From assembly GCF_020085105.1 (NCBI RefSeq), contig NC_058052.1:11079233-11143232 (forward strand): a stretch of DNA of 64,000 nucleotides, in the 5' to 3' direction. Position numbers and translations under genes: made by a program. How positions within the stretch are numbered: the first letter of the stretch is position 1; each line of letters starts with the position of its first letter. This document shows, piece by piece, positions 25,256 through 36,565 of the stretch. Origin of the DNA: Siniperca chuatsi (taxonomy: Eukaryota > Chordata > Actinopteri > Centrarchiformes > Sinipercidae). Below the pieces are notes generated by a model. That model ran no database searches. It was not told the origin of the DNA and saw nothing but the letters and a program-made list of their open reading frames with translations.

Positions 25256-25500
25256 GCTTATTCGCTCTCTTGCTGAGAGATGAAAAGATTGATATCATTT
25301 CATGTCTTTATGGTAAATATGAAGCTACAGCCAGCAGCCGGTAAGCTTAGCTTAGCATAAAGACTGGAAACGGGGAAACAGCCTGGCTTTGTCCGAAGTT
25401 TAGCAAAATCCACCTACCAGCACCCCTAAAGCTCAATAATTAAGACGATCTTGTTTTTTAAATCCGTACAAAAATCCAAGTGTAAAACTAATTTGCCGTG
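25256..25500 (+). mobile_element. Foldback MITE, partial copy
   Basis: Contains GCTACAGCCAGCAGCCGGT and TTAGCATAAAGACTGGAAAC, the arm of the palindromic element seen in fuller form at 34149-34596. Only the left arm and part of the centre are present; the outer TTAA end is not seen. Confidence 0.65.
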
Positions 25501-25572
25501 CCAAAATCTGTGTGAAGATGTGACCATTAAAGGCAGATAACTGCTTGTCTTGCAGTTTTATTTATGGCATTG

Positions 25573-25573
<1 letters not shown>

Positions 25574-25620
<47 letters not shown>
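25574..25620. repeat. (AT)n(AC)n microsatellite
   Basis: About 19 AT units followed by a short AC run; no coding context. Confidence 0.95.
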
Positions 25621-25621
<1 letters not shown>

Positions 25622-26379
25622 TCCTTGAGTCCATAAACATCTTGTTAGGAAATTCACCTTGTGGTCCTTATGGCTGCAGTGATGGAATATAAAAGAGGAA
25701 TAAAATTAACTGCAAATTTCATTTACAACTAAAAACTAGAGCTACCTGCTATTTGTTCAAAACTCTGTTTTATAGTCCTATAAGAATTTACCATATTTCC
25801 AGTGTACCAGTTTCTTATGGACATCATCATTTGTAATGCTTGGTTTAACTCCTACACCTGAAAACCTGGGTAAGCCCAAAGTCATCTGGCTAACCCAGTA
25901 AATCTGGCCTCCCGAGTCTGACGCTGACACACCCCAAGTTTTCTGAGGGGAATGAGAATCCTTTTGGGATACAGTACATCCAGGTACCAACCACCAGCTA
26001 CCTGTTAATTATAGCTTTCATCCATACTTGCTTTTTGAAAGAGTCCATTTTTACCAATAACTAGACTCAAACAGTAAATATGGGTTCTAATGTAAATGCC
26101 TGGTTTGTGAAAACTTCAAATGGCACTGATAGAGTACCAGTCACATTTTGTCAATCATGAATGAAATGAATGGAGAATTCATGAAATGAAACTAAATAGT
26201 GTGGTTCCATATATAATAATAATAATAATCTCAGGACTTAACCACTGAATAGTGGGCTAAAGTTGATAATGTCACTTAACTAGGACAAACCCAGAACTTT
26301 TCTAATTGCGCTGCCAAATCAGTAATATCTTTCTTTCTTAAAAAGGTGGGAAAAGAAAAACAGCACACACACCTGCACA

Positions 26380-27056
26380 TATGGTTGCATTGAATTTATT
26401 TGACAATACTCAAGACAGTGCAATGACTGCTGCAATTTCAGCGTAACTTTGTTACTTTGTAAAAGTTGTGCTATTCTTTATTATAGGTCTCCATCAAAAT
26501 GTAACAGTCTAGAAAAAAAAAAGAAAAACAGATGTCAAAATTTACAGGCCCAGCCATTTTGACCTAGTAAACTCTAGTAGGGTGTTCATTAGGATATTTT
26601 ACAGGATATAGTTGTGTGCTGTGAACCTGTCATTATTAACCAATCCATAAAAGGGGGGCAAATTGTGTGTACTGCAGTATGCAGGCATTCAAACTATGTA
26701 TGTATAAAAAACAACAAATTACTGATTTGAGAAATACAAATGTACCAAGAGTCAAGTGACAGACAATATCATTAATGTATAGCATGTCAAAAAATGAAAA
26801 ACAAATACATCTGAACAAGACTGATTTCACAGCCAAACTGGTGTGACTGGACAGTTTAGTGGGGCACAAACATCAGAGGTTTGTGTTACAGGAATCTAAT
26901 CCCATCCAGAGCCCAACCCTTCCCTTTAAGCTTTGTTGAACCACTCTAAACAACAAAGTCAATTTGGAAACTTTGCCATTATCCTCTCAAATCCCTTTAA
27001 ATTGACCATGTTATGAAGCAGGGGTTTGAAACAGCGGTTTGTGAAATGCCCAGCGC
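26380..27056 (-). other. dstn: dstn 3'UTR with poly(A) signal
   Basis: On the minus strand AATAAA is read from 26400 to 26395, about 660 nt after the stop, so cleavage near 26378 is likely. Many teleost ADF/cofilin mRNAs have a 3'UTR of this size. Confidence 0.55.
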
Positions 27057-29042
27057 TCAAGACCTCACAGGGTGGCCCTCAACTTTGATTACGCCTTTCC
27101 CCAGTTTTTCTGCAAAAGCATCCCTGTCGCTGCAATCTGATAACTCATTCACCTGCAGCTCATGTTTGATACCTGTTGAAGACATAAGAGTTACTTAAAA
27201 AGAGGGAACACCATTCAACTTGAACTATATTGTTATCAATGTCTAGGAAAGTCTAATTAATGTGATGAATAAACAAAAACGTACCTGTCAGGACCTTCCT
27301 AATGGCTTCTTTTGAGCTAGCATAGTTCATTTTTTCTTTGATGGGTGCTGTGTCAGGAGCCCTGATATGAAGAGAAATCATTATCCAAGTGTCCCACAGT
27401 GAGACTGTTTACTTTAACATAAGTATTTATACACTCAAGAATGTGTATCCTCAGAATAAGATTAGCTCTTAAAAACGTGAGAATTTCATCAAGATTATGT
27501 TGCCAGTCCTTCTCTACAGTGTGCAATCAGTTGAGGATGCAGATGGGGAAAAAAAATACATTTAAGAGTAGTTATGCTTCAATAGCAATACAAGGACCTA
27601 CCACATAAAAAAGACCAGTTCTTCTTTTTTGCTTGATTCCTTGGTTTCAAAGTGGCAGTCATACAGTATGTAGCGGCAATGTTTAACATCCAGCAGACCC
27701 AGGAAGAACTTGTAGACATCATCCACGTCTTCCAGATCTTTCTCCCGGAAAATTTTCTCCACGTCAATAGAAGTGCCACTGATGTGAAGCACCACCAATC
27801 TCATACGCTCCGTCTGATCAGCATCTGTTTTCACTACTTTCATAGCATTGTAGATGTCCTTCACTCCGTCAGCGACTTTTACTCCAGAGGCCTTAAAACA
27901 TTACATGTCGGCATTTAGTACAAAAAGAAATCCCCAAAGACAATAAAACTTAGCATCTATGACTTGTTTTGTTGACACAATGACATTTTATTAGATGCAC
28001 TATTTGGAAGGTATTGACTCCACAGGTCACATGTAGTGTTGGTGAGCTAATGAATTCAAAATGTATCTAATGTTCCACACATTAAGTTACATAATGCCTT
28101 AAGACAGAACATGAGAAACACAAATACAAAAAAAATTCAATTACAATTGCTTTTGTAACTCTTAGTTAAATTTTGTTGCAACTGTAAGATTTTGTATTTT
28201 GAATGACGATAAGAACCTTAAAAGTAGATGCAAATGGATGAATTTCATTCAATTAATTAAAAAAAAAAGTGACAGGAGCAGCTATTTTCTATGAAGACTA
28301 CTTCCTTATCATTTGAATAATGGGACTTCAGTTCCAAGTCATATTTGCCAGTTAAGTGTACAAATTCTTGTAAAATGAGAAAATGACAAAAGACAGTATC
28401 ACAGTATGAGCACTTTGGTGAGATTTGGGCCTTAGCTCATATTTGAGCAGACATTGTTCACTTGTAGTTTGGTTTTGAGATACAAAGCAGAACTAAAAGA
28501 TGAAGAAACAGGAAGTTCTTCAAAACTAGACTTTGGACTGAAGTGTTAACGTTATGTAGGCAATTCAATGTGCAAATATTCTACCAGCTTTTCAGCTCTA
28601 ACATGCAGTGGGTGCAGCTTCCCTATGAATTTTCAAGGCTTTGGCTCTGTCACATTCCAGTCATTGTGGAACAAGTTAGCACAAGAAAGACCGCCCCAAG
28701 GGATTCTCTCAGAACAAGTTTGAAGCACGAACGAAGCTCCCTCCATTTTGGAGGCAAAACCACACCTTGAACAAGCCCTTTCAAATACCAAACTCTCTTT
28801 TCACTCAGCAAGCCATTTCCTCAAAGAAACTTCAAATGAAAATCTCACACTCTAGATATATTGACAACTAGGCTTCACTGAGTTTACACATTGTTACATA
28901 TATTGTTAAAATGAGGATATGGCACTTTAAAGTTTCATCAGCTCTAGATTACATGTCCTGTGGGACACACAAACCACAAAGAAGAAGTCAACTGACAGCG
29001 CAAATCAATCCAGCCAAATTCTTTGTGTAAGCTACTCACCAT
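27057..29042 (-). CDS. dstn: ADF/cofilin family protein, destrin
   Basis: Actin-depolymerising factor that severs and disassembles ADP-actin filaments. Exons on the minus strand: 29042-29040 (ATG only), 27891-27602, 27361-27285 and 27172-27057; 486 nt, 161 residues. An initiator ATG alone in exon 1, followed by ASGV, is the classic ADF/cofilin gene structure. Ser3 (the LIMK site in the family) is present, and exon 3 carries WAPDTAPIKEKMNYASSK, the long actin-binding helix, followed by GIKHELQ. The match to mammalian destrin (165 residues) is moderate. The basic KKRKK segment near residue 30 of vertebrate cofilin/destrin is replaced by TERMRL. Position beside rrbp1 and snx5, as in human 20p, argues for dstn; a teleost cofilin-1-like paralogue is the alternative. 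Confidence 0.85.
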
Positions 29043-29426
29043 TTTGCTTCTGATGTGTGAAGGAAACAGGCAGCAGAGAAAAAATGGCAGCAGCAGTCAA
29101 AATGCTGAAGGGTCATAAGGAAGGAGAGCAGGTTGACTCATAGAGGAGGAGCTGGGGTAAATGAGCACACCTCCAAAAGTAGTCCCACCCCCCTCTTCCC
29201 AGGTGTGACAGTTTCAGCTACAACCTCAGCATTTGCATTTAATCACATTATGTTTGAAGCCTAAATCACAATGGATATACAGTATGTGCTTCATTGTCTG
29301 GCACAATACAAACATTTTTCTCACCCTTTCCATCTTCTTAAGTTTGGTAGAGGTATAGAATCTTCCTTAATAGGTAAAACCCCAGGTGAGCTTGAGCCAG
29401 TCATGGGTGGGAGCGGCACGTAACAC

Positions 29427-29436
29427 CCTTATATGG
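29427..29436. promoter_or_regulatory. CArG box (SRF site), distal copy 1, upstream of dstn
   Basis: CCTTATATGG is a perfect CC(A/T)6GG match, 385 bp upstream of the dstn initiator codon. SRF/MRTF control of actin-dynamics genes is well established; occupancy here is inferred. Confidence 0.65.
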
Positions 29437-29489
29437 AGAACGAACCTGTCTACATATAACTCATCTGCTGCTGAGTTGCAGTTCAGTGG

Positions 29490-29499
29490 CCTTATAAGG
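29490..29499. promoter_or_regulatory. CArG box (SRF site), distal copy 2, upstream of dstn
   Basis: CCTTATAAGG, a palindromic perfect CC(A/T)6GG, lies 63 bp from the first CArG box (start to start). Two such boxes so close together upstream of an actin regulator are unlikely to be chance. Confidence 0.65.
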
Positions 29500-29535
29500 T
29501 AAAAGGTAGGATGAGTGCACAGATATGTTGAAAGG

Positions 29536-29588
<53 letters not shown>
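29536..29588. repeat. (TATC)n microsatellite
   Basis: About 13 tetranucleotide units, uninterrupted, about 500 bp upstream of the dstn start. Confidence 0.95.
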
Positions 29589-30127
29589 CAGAAAGTGAGA
29601 TGTTACACTGATTCTATTAGTTAATAGTTGGTTATGTCTAGACTTAACACAGCAAACATTACACATATTTACCACCTAAGAGGATCAGTCTGGATGATAT
29701 GAACTTCATGATATGAAAGTCACATTCTGTGAAGACTGATGAGTCAGTGCAGTATATATGATTCACAAAAAGTGACTGTCGCACTCAAAATTAGAGTGCA
29801 GACTTAGTGCCGGGCCTGTTTGTCTCTCTGTTTCAGAGGCCCAAAGTCACATATAAAAGGAGCATAATTATACATACATGACATGTTGTTGCAAGGGTAT
29901 TGGAAAACTGCTTGATTCAAAGAGTAAATAGATATAGACAAGGGTTCAATCAAAAAAAACCCCAACAAGAAACAAGAAAGAAAATGCATTTAAAAGTTTC
30001 CTCTTGAACACATATATGGGTCTTCTCTGTAAAGTCCAGGGGTGTAGCTAGGAATTAGGGGCCCAGTTCACAGTAGGGGAACCTTGGCCCCCCTGCCACT
30101 TTCCTCTGGTCCCACACCATACCCTTT

Positions 30128-30240
30128 CCAGTGGTGGAAAGTAACTACATACATTTACTCAAGTACTGTGCTTAAGTACAATTTTTGGGTACTTTTACTT
30201 CACTGACTATTTCCATTTTCTTCTGCTTCATACATACAGT
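30128..30240 (+). repeat. Dispersed teleost repeat (CAGTGGTGGAAAGTAAC family)
   Basis: Begins CAGTGGTGGAAAGTAAC and runs through TTTACTCAAGTACTGTGCTTA, a very common fish interspersed sequence. The CAGTG start suggests a hAT-like end, but the other terminus is not identified. Confidence 0.5.
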
Positions 30241-30275
30241 ATTGTGAGTAAAGATTTTAGAATACTTAGGGATCT

Positions 30276-30276
<1 letters not shown>

Positions 30277-30307
<31 letters not shown>
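30277..30307. repeat. (CA)n microsatellite
   Basis: About 15 CA units. Confidence 0.95.
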
Positions 30308-30310
<3 letters not shown>

Positions 30311-31947
30311 ACACATGGGATTTTTTGAGGCAAAATGTGTAATGTAATGCTGCTGTCTGCTGTAACATCATGCTTTTGTTGGAGGTATTAAATGAAAAAT
30401 ACTACGACTACAAATGACAAAAGTCACTTCCTGTGTAAACTACTGAGCTGCCTTATTGGCAAGCGAGAGAATAATATTCTTCATCTTATTTTAGATGATA
30501 AGCATAGTTTAGGTGCTTTTTTCAAAACTCTCCTTTTGCTACAGAATTTAGTGCATAATAAACTCTTCCTCCACAGTGACTATTTTTAAATGCAGATACT
30601 CTGCTTCAGCTTCTCTGTGGCTTTGCTTCCTCTGTGTGGATTAGTGGTTTACAGAGAGTCAGAGTCCCGCCCCACATCCGGACAAGCTTCTGTTCCAAAA
30701 ACCTGGGTGCCTAAATGTCAGCACACGTCATAGCTCGCCTGCTAACATATGCTTTGAAAGTATGATTGAATTAGCCACAGAAAGCTCTCTTTTGGTGGCT
30801 TGATGGTTTTGGTGGTTGCTTTTTTAGCTTTCTCATCATAGCTGGTGCTGGTGGTAGCCAGCAGCAACTTTTCAAAGTAGTAAAAAGGGGAAATACAACC
30901 CTGAATCACACAGAGCAGGAAATGGCTGCTGCATAACTCTCTGTCAGTTGAAAACTTCATGCTGCTGCAAGCACATTGCAAGTTTGGCCACAACCCAGTC
31001 AGTGACGTCAAAGCAGCAAACCCAAATCCATGAGAACTCTGACATCTACTGGTAAATTACAGGTAGTGAATTAGCCATCTGTGTTTGGGTTATGTTGCAT
31101 GTGATGTCTAACCCTGTTGCACCCTGCGGAGAGAGATGCCATCTGCCACCAAAGACCAGGCCGGTATGTCTGAAGAGTTCAATTTGTGCATCAAAATCCA
31201 TAAAGAAAGACAGTGAATAAGAAAACATATGGCAAATTAAACTGATTCCAAATATATAAATTGAACTTTGTAAGGAAGGATTCATTTTTAAGTCGATCCC
31301 CGTTTTCTCTGTTTTGAAAAAAAAACCCAAGAAATAATTATACACATATCTAATTAACATACAAACATTTTAGAGGACTTCCACAGATAGTCCACAGATA
31401 GTTCTTACTTAAAATGGTTACTGTATCCTTGAATTCAATTAAGATTTTTTAATGAATAATGTCCTTCATAATACATAATGAGACCTCACTTTGAAGGCCT
31501 GATATTGGCTGATTCAGAGCTTGAGGGCAGCATTTTGGGTCCTTATTTTACACTTGTGAATCACTGAAGTCTTTACTTAAGAATCAGACTTTAAACTTTG
31601 CTAAAGTAGCTTTTAGCTTTTTCATACAAAGCTTTGCAGTCCTTTTTTTACTAAGAATTTTTTGACTCATAAGTAAGACCCTTTCTTAGAGGTTTTAAAC
31701 ATAGTGGGAACCCTGTTTTTAGCTGTAGATGTTATGGTTCACACAGATTTGGGTTGGTCTGTAAAAAGTAACTGCACTAAATATTGTATGGAAAAAAAAC
31801 ATTGCATTGTTCTAACCTCTGTTCAAGTTTCAAGTCTGTTGCACTATTGTTGGGTGTGGTCAGTTATATTTTCTCAGCTGACTATCAGTCAGAAATTACA
31901 ATAATAATAGAAATTATATAATGATACATTATAATAGATATGATAAT

Positions 31948-32310
31948 TGTCAGGGATACTCCAGGCTCCACTAACCACAAATGATCCACACCTGCTCTCA
32001 ATCACACTCCTCCTCCACATTAGCTCCCAATCACAGTCAGCATAAAAGCCCTGCACTCACCTCAGTATGTGTCTGACCTCGTTCGAGTTTAGGACTCTCC
32101 ATGCCACTCGGCATAAATCTTATATCCCCCTTCTCCAAGTGACCACGTTTCTCCTGTCTCCAGTGATCTCTAGTTCCCAGCGCTTTCCTGTCTCCAGTGC
32201 ATTCACTCTCCTACAGACCTCCCTCTCTCCATACCTACTCTTTCGGGCCGTTGTTCAATGAAGAGCATTCTGGTCCATCTCAGTGTCCTCTTCCTGTCTG
32301 TACTGTAACA
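31948..32310 (+). mobile_element. Solo LTR (Ty3/Gypsy-like), fossil
   Basis: 363 bp opening TGTCAGGG and closing TGTAACA, flanked on both sides by the 5-bp direct repeat ATAAT (31943-31947 and 32311-32315). A TATA-like CATAAAAG lies about 95 bp in. No gag or pol coding region is nearby, so this is a lone LTR left by recombination. The TG...CA ends and 5-bp duplication fit Ty3/Gypsy or ERV kin; family is inferred. Age cannot be judged from one copy, but the duplication is still exact. Confidence 0.7.
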
Positions 32311-32499
32311 ATAATAGATATTGTTTGGCCTAGGTTTACAACTATTTGCTAAGGCATGCTAGAAAACAATAGCATCAGAGATATGATGATGTGGTAAGTG
32401 AATGTGAAATAACAGTCTTCAATAACAAGGGAAAGGGAGAAGATGCCTCACAATGGTCTCACAGCCTGTTTTATTAGATGAGGTTGATACCATGCGCAT

Positions 32500-32730
32500 G
32501 TGTACGGTAAATATGAAGCTACCACAACAGCTAGTTAGCTTAGTTTAGCATAAAGACTGGAAACGGGGGAAACAGCAAGCCTGGCTCTGTCCAAATGTGC
32601 CTACCAGCATTCATATTTATTGCACAGATATTAGAGTGGTATCAATGCTCTTGTGTACCTCTCAGCAAGAAAGCAAATAAGTGTATTGTCCCAAATGTTG
32701 AGCTATTTCTTGAAGTTAGCACTTGAAACA
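32500..32730 (+). mobile_element. Foldback MITE, partial copy
   Basis: Contains TTAGCATAAAGACTGGAAAC, GGTATCAATGCTCTTG and AAGAAAGCAAATAAGTGTAT, matching the arms of the element at 34149-34596. The centre appears deleted. Confidence 0.6.
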
Positions 32731-34148
32731 ACATAGAGGGCAGAAATAAATGATTAACACAATAACATTCTCTAACATACATACTGTGTAAAATGGACAT
32801 CTTATTTATTGAATACTAAATAAACAGATAAAGCTTATTTGTGGGGCATTGTGTCTTTATTATGTTTGTGGCTAATCAAACTCATAGAAATACTTTCCCC
32901 TCAAGATCAGTATCCATTGATTAAGTTGTACACAAGACACAAACTGACAAATATTCAGATATGATGACTCTTCAACACAAGTCTGGATTCTTCAACTGTT
33001 AACAGTCAGGGCTCCTCTACAACAGCACCAGATTCAGCCACTGTGGATGAAAACACAAGCACAAGTCACTGTGTGATCGCGTTATATTTTTGTGTCATTA
33101 TCACAGATGGGCTCTTACCTCCATAAAACTCAACTCTATGTCACCAGACCCATCCTTGTCCAGGGTCTTGAATGTGTCTGTTGTAAATAAAAGAAAACAT
33201 CATAAGACTACATAACGTCTGCCTGGCTGTAGGATAAAAAGGTCATCACAATGACAAAAACTCACTGAAGAGTGACTCTAAGTGCATCAGGCTGCCCACA
33301 AAGTTGTCAAAGTCAATGGTGAGGTTTAGTTCACTGTAGCGGGCCACAATGATCTGATGCAGAGGGTTGTTGAGAGAGAAACCTGCCGAAATGCATTGAG
33401 ATGAACTTAGAGATAAATTCTAACAGCACATAATGGGGAAAAACACACAAATCTAACCAGTATCCTGCACCCTCTTGTCATTCTAACTCTTTATAGGGTA
33501 GAGGACCAGCAGCCTCAACAGCCATCCGCATCTCAGAGGCACTCATGCAGCCACTTTGGTCTATGGCTCTCTCTTTGTACAGATCCTAATGGAGAGCCCA
33601 ACAAGTTAAATGTGCTGTCACCATTCTACTAAGAAACTATGTTACGCATGGAGTGTTAATGCCAAAACAAATATATTAGTGACACACCAGGAAATTCTCA
33701 ATCTTTGTCCACAGGATCTTAAATTCTACCAGTCCCACCTTGCTGCTTCCATCTTTCTTTGAAGAGTATGTCAAGGAAAATTGCAACATGCTCCATACAG
33801 AGTAATGTGTGGCAGGTTCTGGCCCTCTATCAGACATGAGCTTACTGGTTGGTCATTTAGAAAACTCATGATGTGCAGCCAAACCTTGTTCATACACGCA
33901 GAACACAATTGTAAATTCTAGTGGAGATCCAGAGAGGTGTCAAAAGATGTCAGATATGTCCAGTTTAATTTGGGGGCAATATGTATAAAATAAAGTACAA
34001 GACATCTAAAATATCTCCATTTGCTCTCCAGTCTTCAGTTGGAATATTTAATTCAGTGTAAACATTATATAGCGTGAATGAAAATTTGGAACATGCTACT
34101 AAAAAAAATATTCTGTCAGACACTGATGAATAAGATGATTTTTCAGCC

Positions 34149-34596
34149 TTAAAGGAATAGTTTAAAATTTTGGGAAATATGCTTATTCACTTTCTTTTCT
34201 TGCATCTCAATACCACTTTCATGTCTGTATGCTAAATATATGGCTACAGCGAGCAGCCGGTTAGCCTGGCTTAACATAAGGACCGAAAACAGCTAACCTG
34301 GTTCTGTGCAATCTCGTTTGTTTAGTTCATACAAAAACTTTGTAATTTGTGGTCTTACAGGGGGTTATGTGCTGGACCAGCACAGTGACTTCCTGGAGTC
34401 AATTTTGTTACTTCTGGTCAGAGCCAGGCTAGCTGTTTCCCCGTTTCCAGACTTTATGTTAAGTTAAGCTAACCAGTTGCTCGTTGTAGCTGTATATTTC
34501 GCATACAGACATGAGAGTGGCATCAACCTTGTCATCTAAATTTCAACAAGAAAGCCAATAAAGTGTATTTCCCAAAATGTCACACTATGCCTTTAA
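34149..34596. mobile_element. Foldback MITE, near-complete copy (448 bp)
   Basis: A long palindrome with TTAA at both ends. The left arm (TTAAAGGAATAG, TTTTGGGAAATATGCTTATT, ATGGCTACAGCGAGCAGCCG) is mirrored by the right arm (GTTGCTCGTTGTAGCTG, AAGTGTATTTCCCAAAATG, ATGCCTTTAA). There is no coding capacity. TTAA ends would fit a piggyBac-like or similar TTAA-targeting source, which is inferred. It sits in an intron of the calpain pseudogene. Confidence 0.8.
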
Positions 34597-36390
34597 AGCT
34601 ATTTAAGGGGAAATAATAACTAAGGATAGAAAGGAAGGATACATCCAGCAGATTGACCATGTTGCGGCAAGTTGTCAGGCTAAACCCACTGGTTTTGATG
34701 TCATCTCCTGAAAATAGAACAGGGATAAATTGTTGTGAGTGTCAGGTGCACATATGGGCACATCTTGAACTTTTGAAAGAGGAGAAAGAAATAATTTCTC
34801 TTACTCTTCATCACCCCTCAGTTGAGGTTTCTCTGCAGCTCAAATGCAGAAATCTTCACATCCTAAGAAGCACATGACACAGACACTTTGTAGATCATAA
34901 GGACAATGATTTGAGACCACAAGATAATGTCTCAAATTGTTATCATACTGTCTCTTGAACCTGTCACTGGTGTCATCTTCATCAGTATCAATCTAAACAC
35001 GACAAAGTAATCATTCTTTTGTTAAAATATCAATATCAATATTAATCTTCAAAAGCATACCGTATATCAAGGGATATTATTGTACCTACTCAAAATGGCA
35101 CTCTACAGGATCATCCATCTCTCTAAAAGCAGCAAGAAGTCAAAGTTATAATCATTTTGAATGCTATGATTATATGATTGCTATTTGTCATTATGAAATT
35201 GCACTTATTTGAAAGGAACCTACTGGAAATCAGCCTGCTTCTCAGAGAGCACCAGCGCATAAAAGTCTGCGTTCTTGTTGGGCTCAAAGGTGGAGAGGAT
35301 GATGAGATATTCTCCAGGAGGAAGACAGAAGTGGTTACACACCTCTGGCAGGTTGATGAAGGTCTCGGAACGTGCTGCTGAACAGTTGTGCAGGAAGAAG
35401 TTTTTCTTCAGGTGCACTTGCCTTTTGCCAGAGTACTGGAAAATGACACACATGCAGTACCGTCACATGAGGGCGCCCTATACCTTTCCTCTGACCTCCC
35501 ATTTTTTTATATTGTGTAAATATCTGCATGGCAGTTTGAGAGAATTTTCAGGACTGAAAATTGAACAACACCAATTTCTTTAAAAACTCATTCTTCATTA
35601 AAAATGAGTGCTCTCAGCAACAAGTTCATGAAGTGCCTTTGTTTTTGTATACATACCTCCTCAGGCAGCTAGAAAAAGACAAAAACAGAATAAGACAGAA
35701 TAAGTGCAAATACAATCTCATGAGTATTATTACTTACATTGTCATTTTAAAGGCAGCTCCATATAGATGGCAAAGCCGGTCTTCATGTCCTCCCTCATCT
35801 TCCTCCTATGGCGCCAGTTCTTCTGCATCAAACCCACGATGAAGGTGCAGCCCTCCTCACCATCATCAGGGTCCGCCTCGTCCAGCTTTATGACAAACTG
35901 AGGATTCATCCAAAAGGAATCTAGGAAGGAAAGCAAGGGTTAGCAGGGAGCTGATCAACAGCGTTACAGCAGCCAAGACACACTGTATGTTGGTTTATGA
36001 CACACATACACCAGTGCTGGATTTAAAATCTGGAGGGAAGATTGTGAAGGTGATTGTACTTGGATAGTTTCTGCAGCCACCAGCTGACATGCCCCTTCTC
36101 TGCGTGTCTTCAAACTCACACTCTGCCCATTTCTTGTACTCATCGCCTGTGAGTGGGTGAGGTGAGGGGTGAGGTTGCAGATCTCAAGGCGAGAATACTG
36201 GCGTAGGAAGTCGGAAAATGCAGTAAGAGGAAAATAAAAAACAAATAGTAACTGTCACAATTACTTTCCATAATTTATAAATGTAGTCGTCACTTGTCAA
36301 AAACTCTATAGCCTGCATAACATTTACTTGTTTTTAAACCTCTATTCCATATTTGAATCACATTTCTTAGGTTTCTTAGTCACACTGGTG

Positions 36391-36565
36391 CTTTTTAGCT
36401 AAATGCTAACGTCAGCATGCTAACATGCTCACAATGACATTGCTAAAGTGCATTAGCAAGTATAATGTTAACCATGTTCATCGTCTTAATTTAGTGTGTT
36501 AGCATGCTTACATTTGCTAATTAGCACTAAACACAAAGTACAGCTGAGGCTGATGGGAGTGGCAT
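36391..36565. repeat. Dispersed teleost repeat (ATGCTAAC-rich)
   Basis: Contains AGCTAAATGCTAACGTCAGC, TGCTAACATGCTCACAATG and TAGCACTAAACACAAAGTAC, a family I recognise as common in fish. It lies where the RNPWG and DGEFW calpain exons would be expected, so its arrival or an associated deletion may have removed them. Confidence 0.6.

Larger units (their letters stand above)
24061..26379. other. Convergent intergenic region, rrbp1 to dstn
   Basis: No gene supported. It holds a tRNA-like SINE relic, a partial foldback MITE and an AT microsatellite, listed separately. The rest is unique-looking AT-rich sequence. Confidence 0.6.
29500..33016. other. Intergenic region, dstn to calpain pseudogene
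   Basis: No gene supported. It contains TATC and CA microsatellites, a dispersed CAGTGGTGGAAAGTAAC repeat, a solo LTR and a partial foldback MITE, listed separately. The segments 30600-31900 and 32740-33010 look unique and non-coding. Confidence 0.6.
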
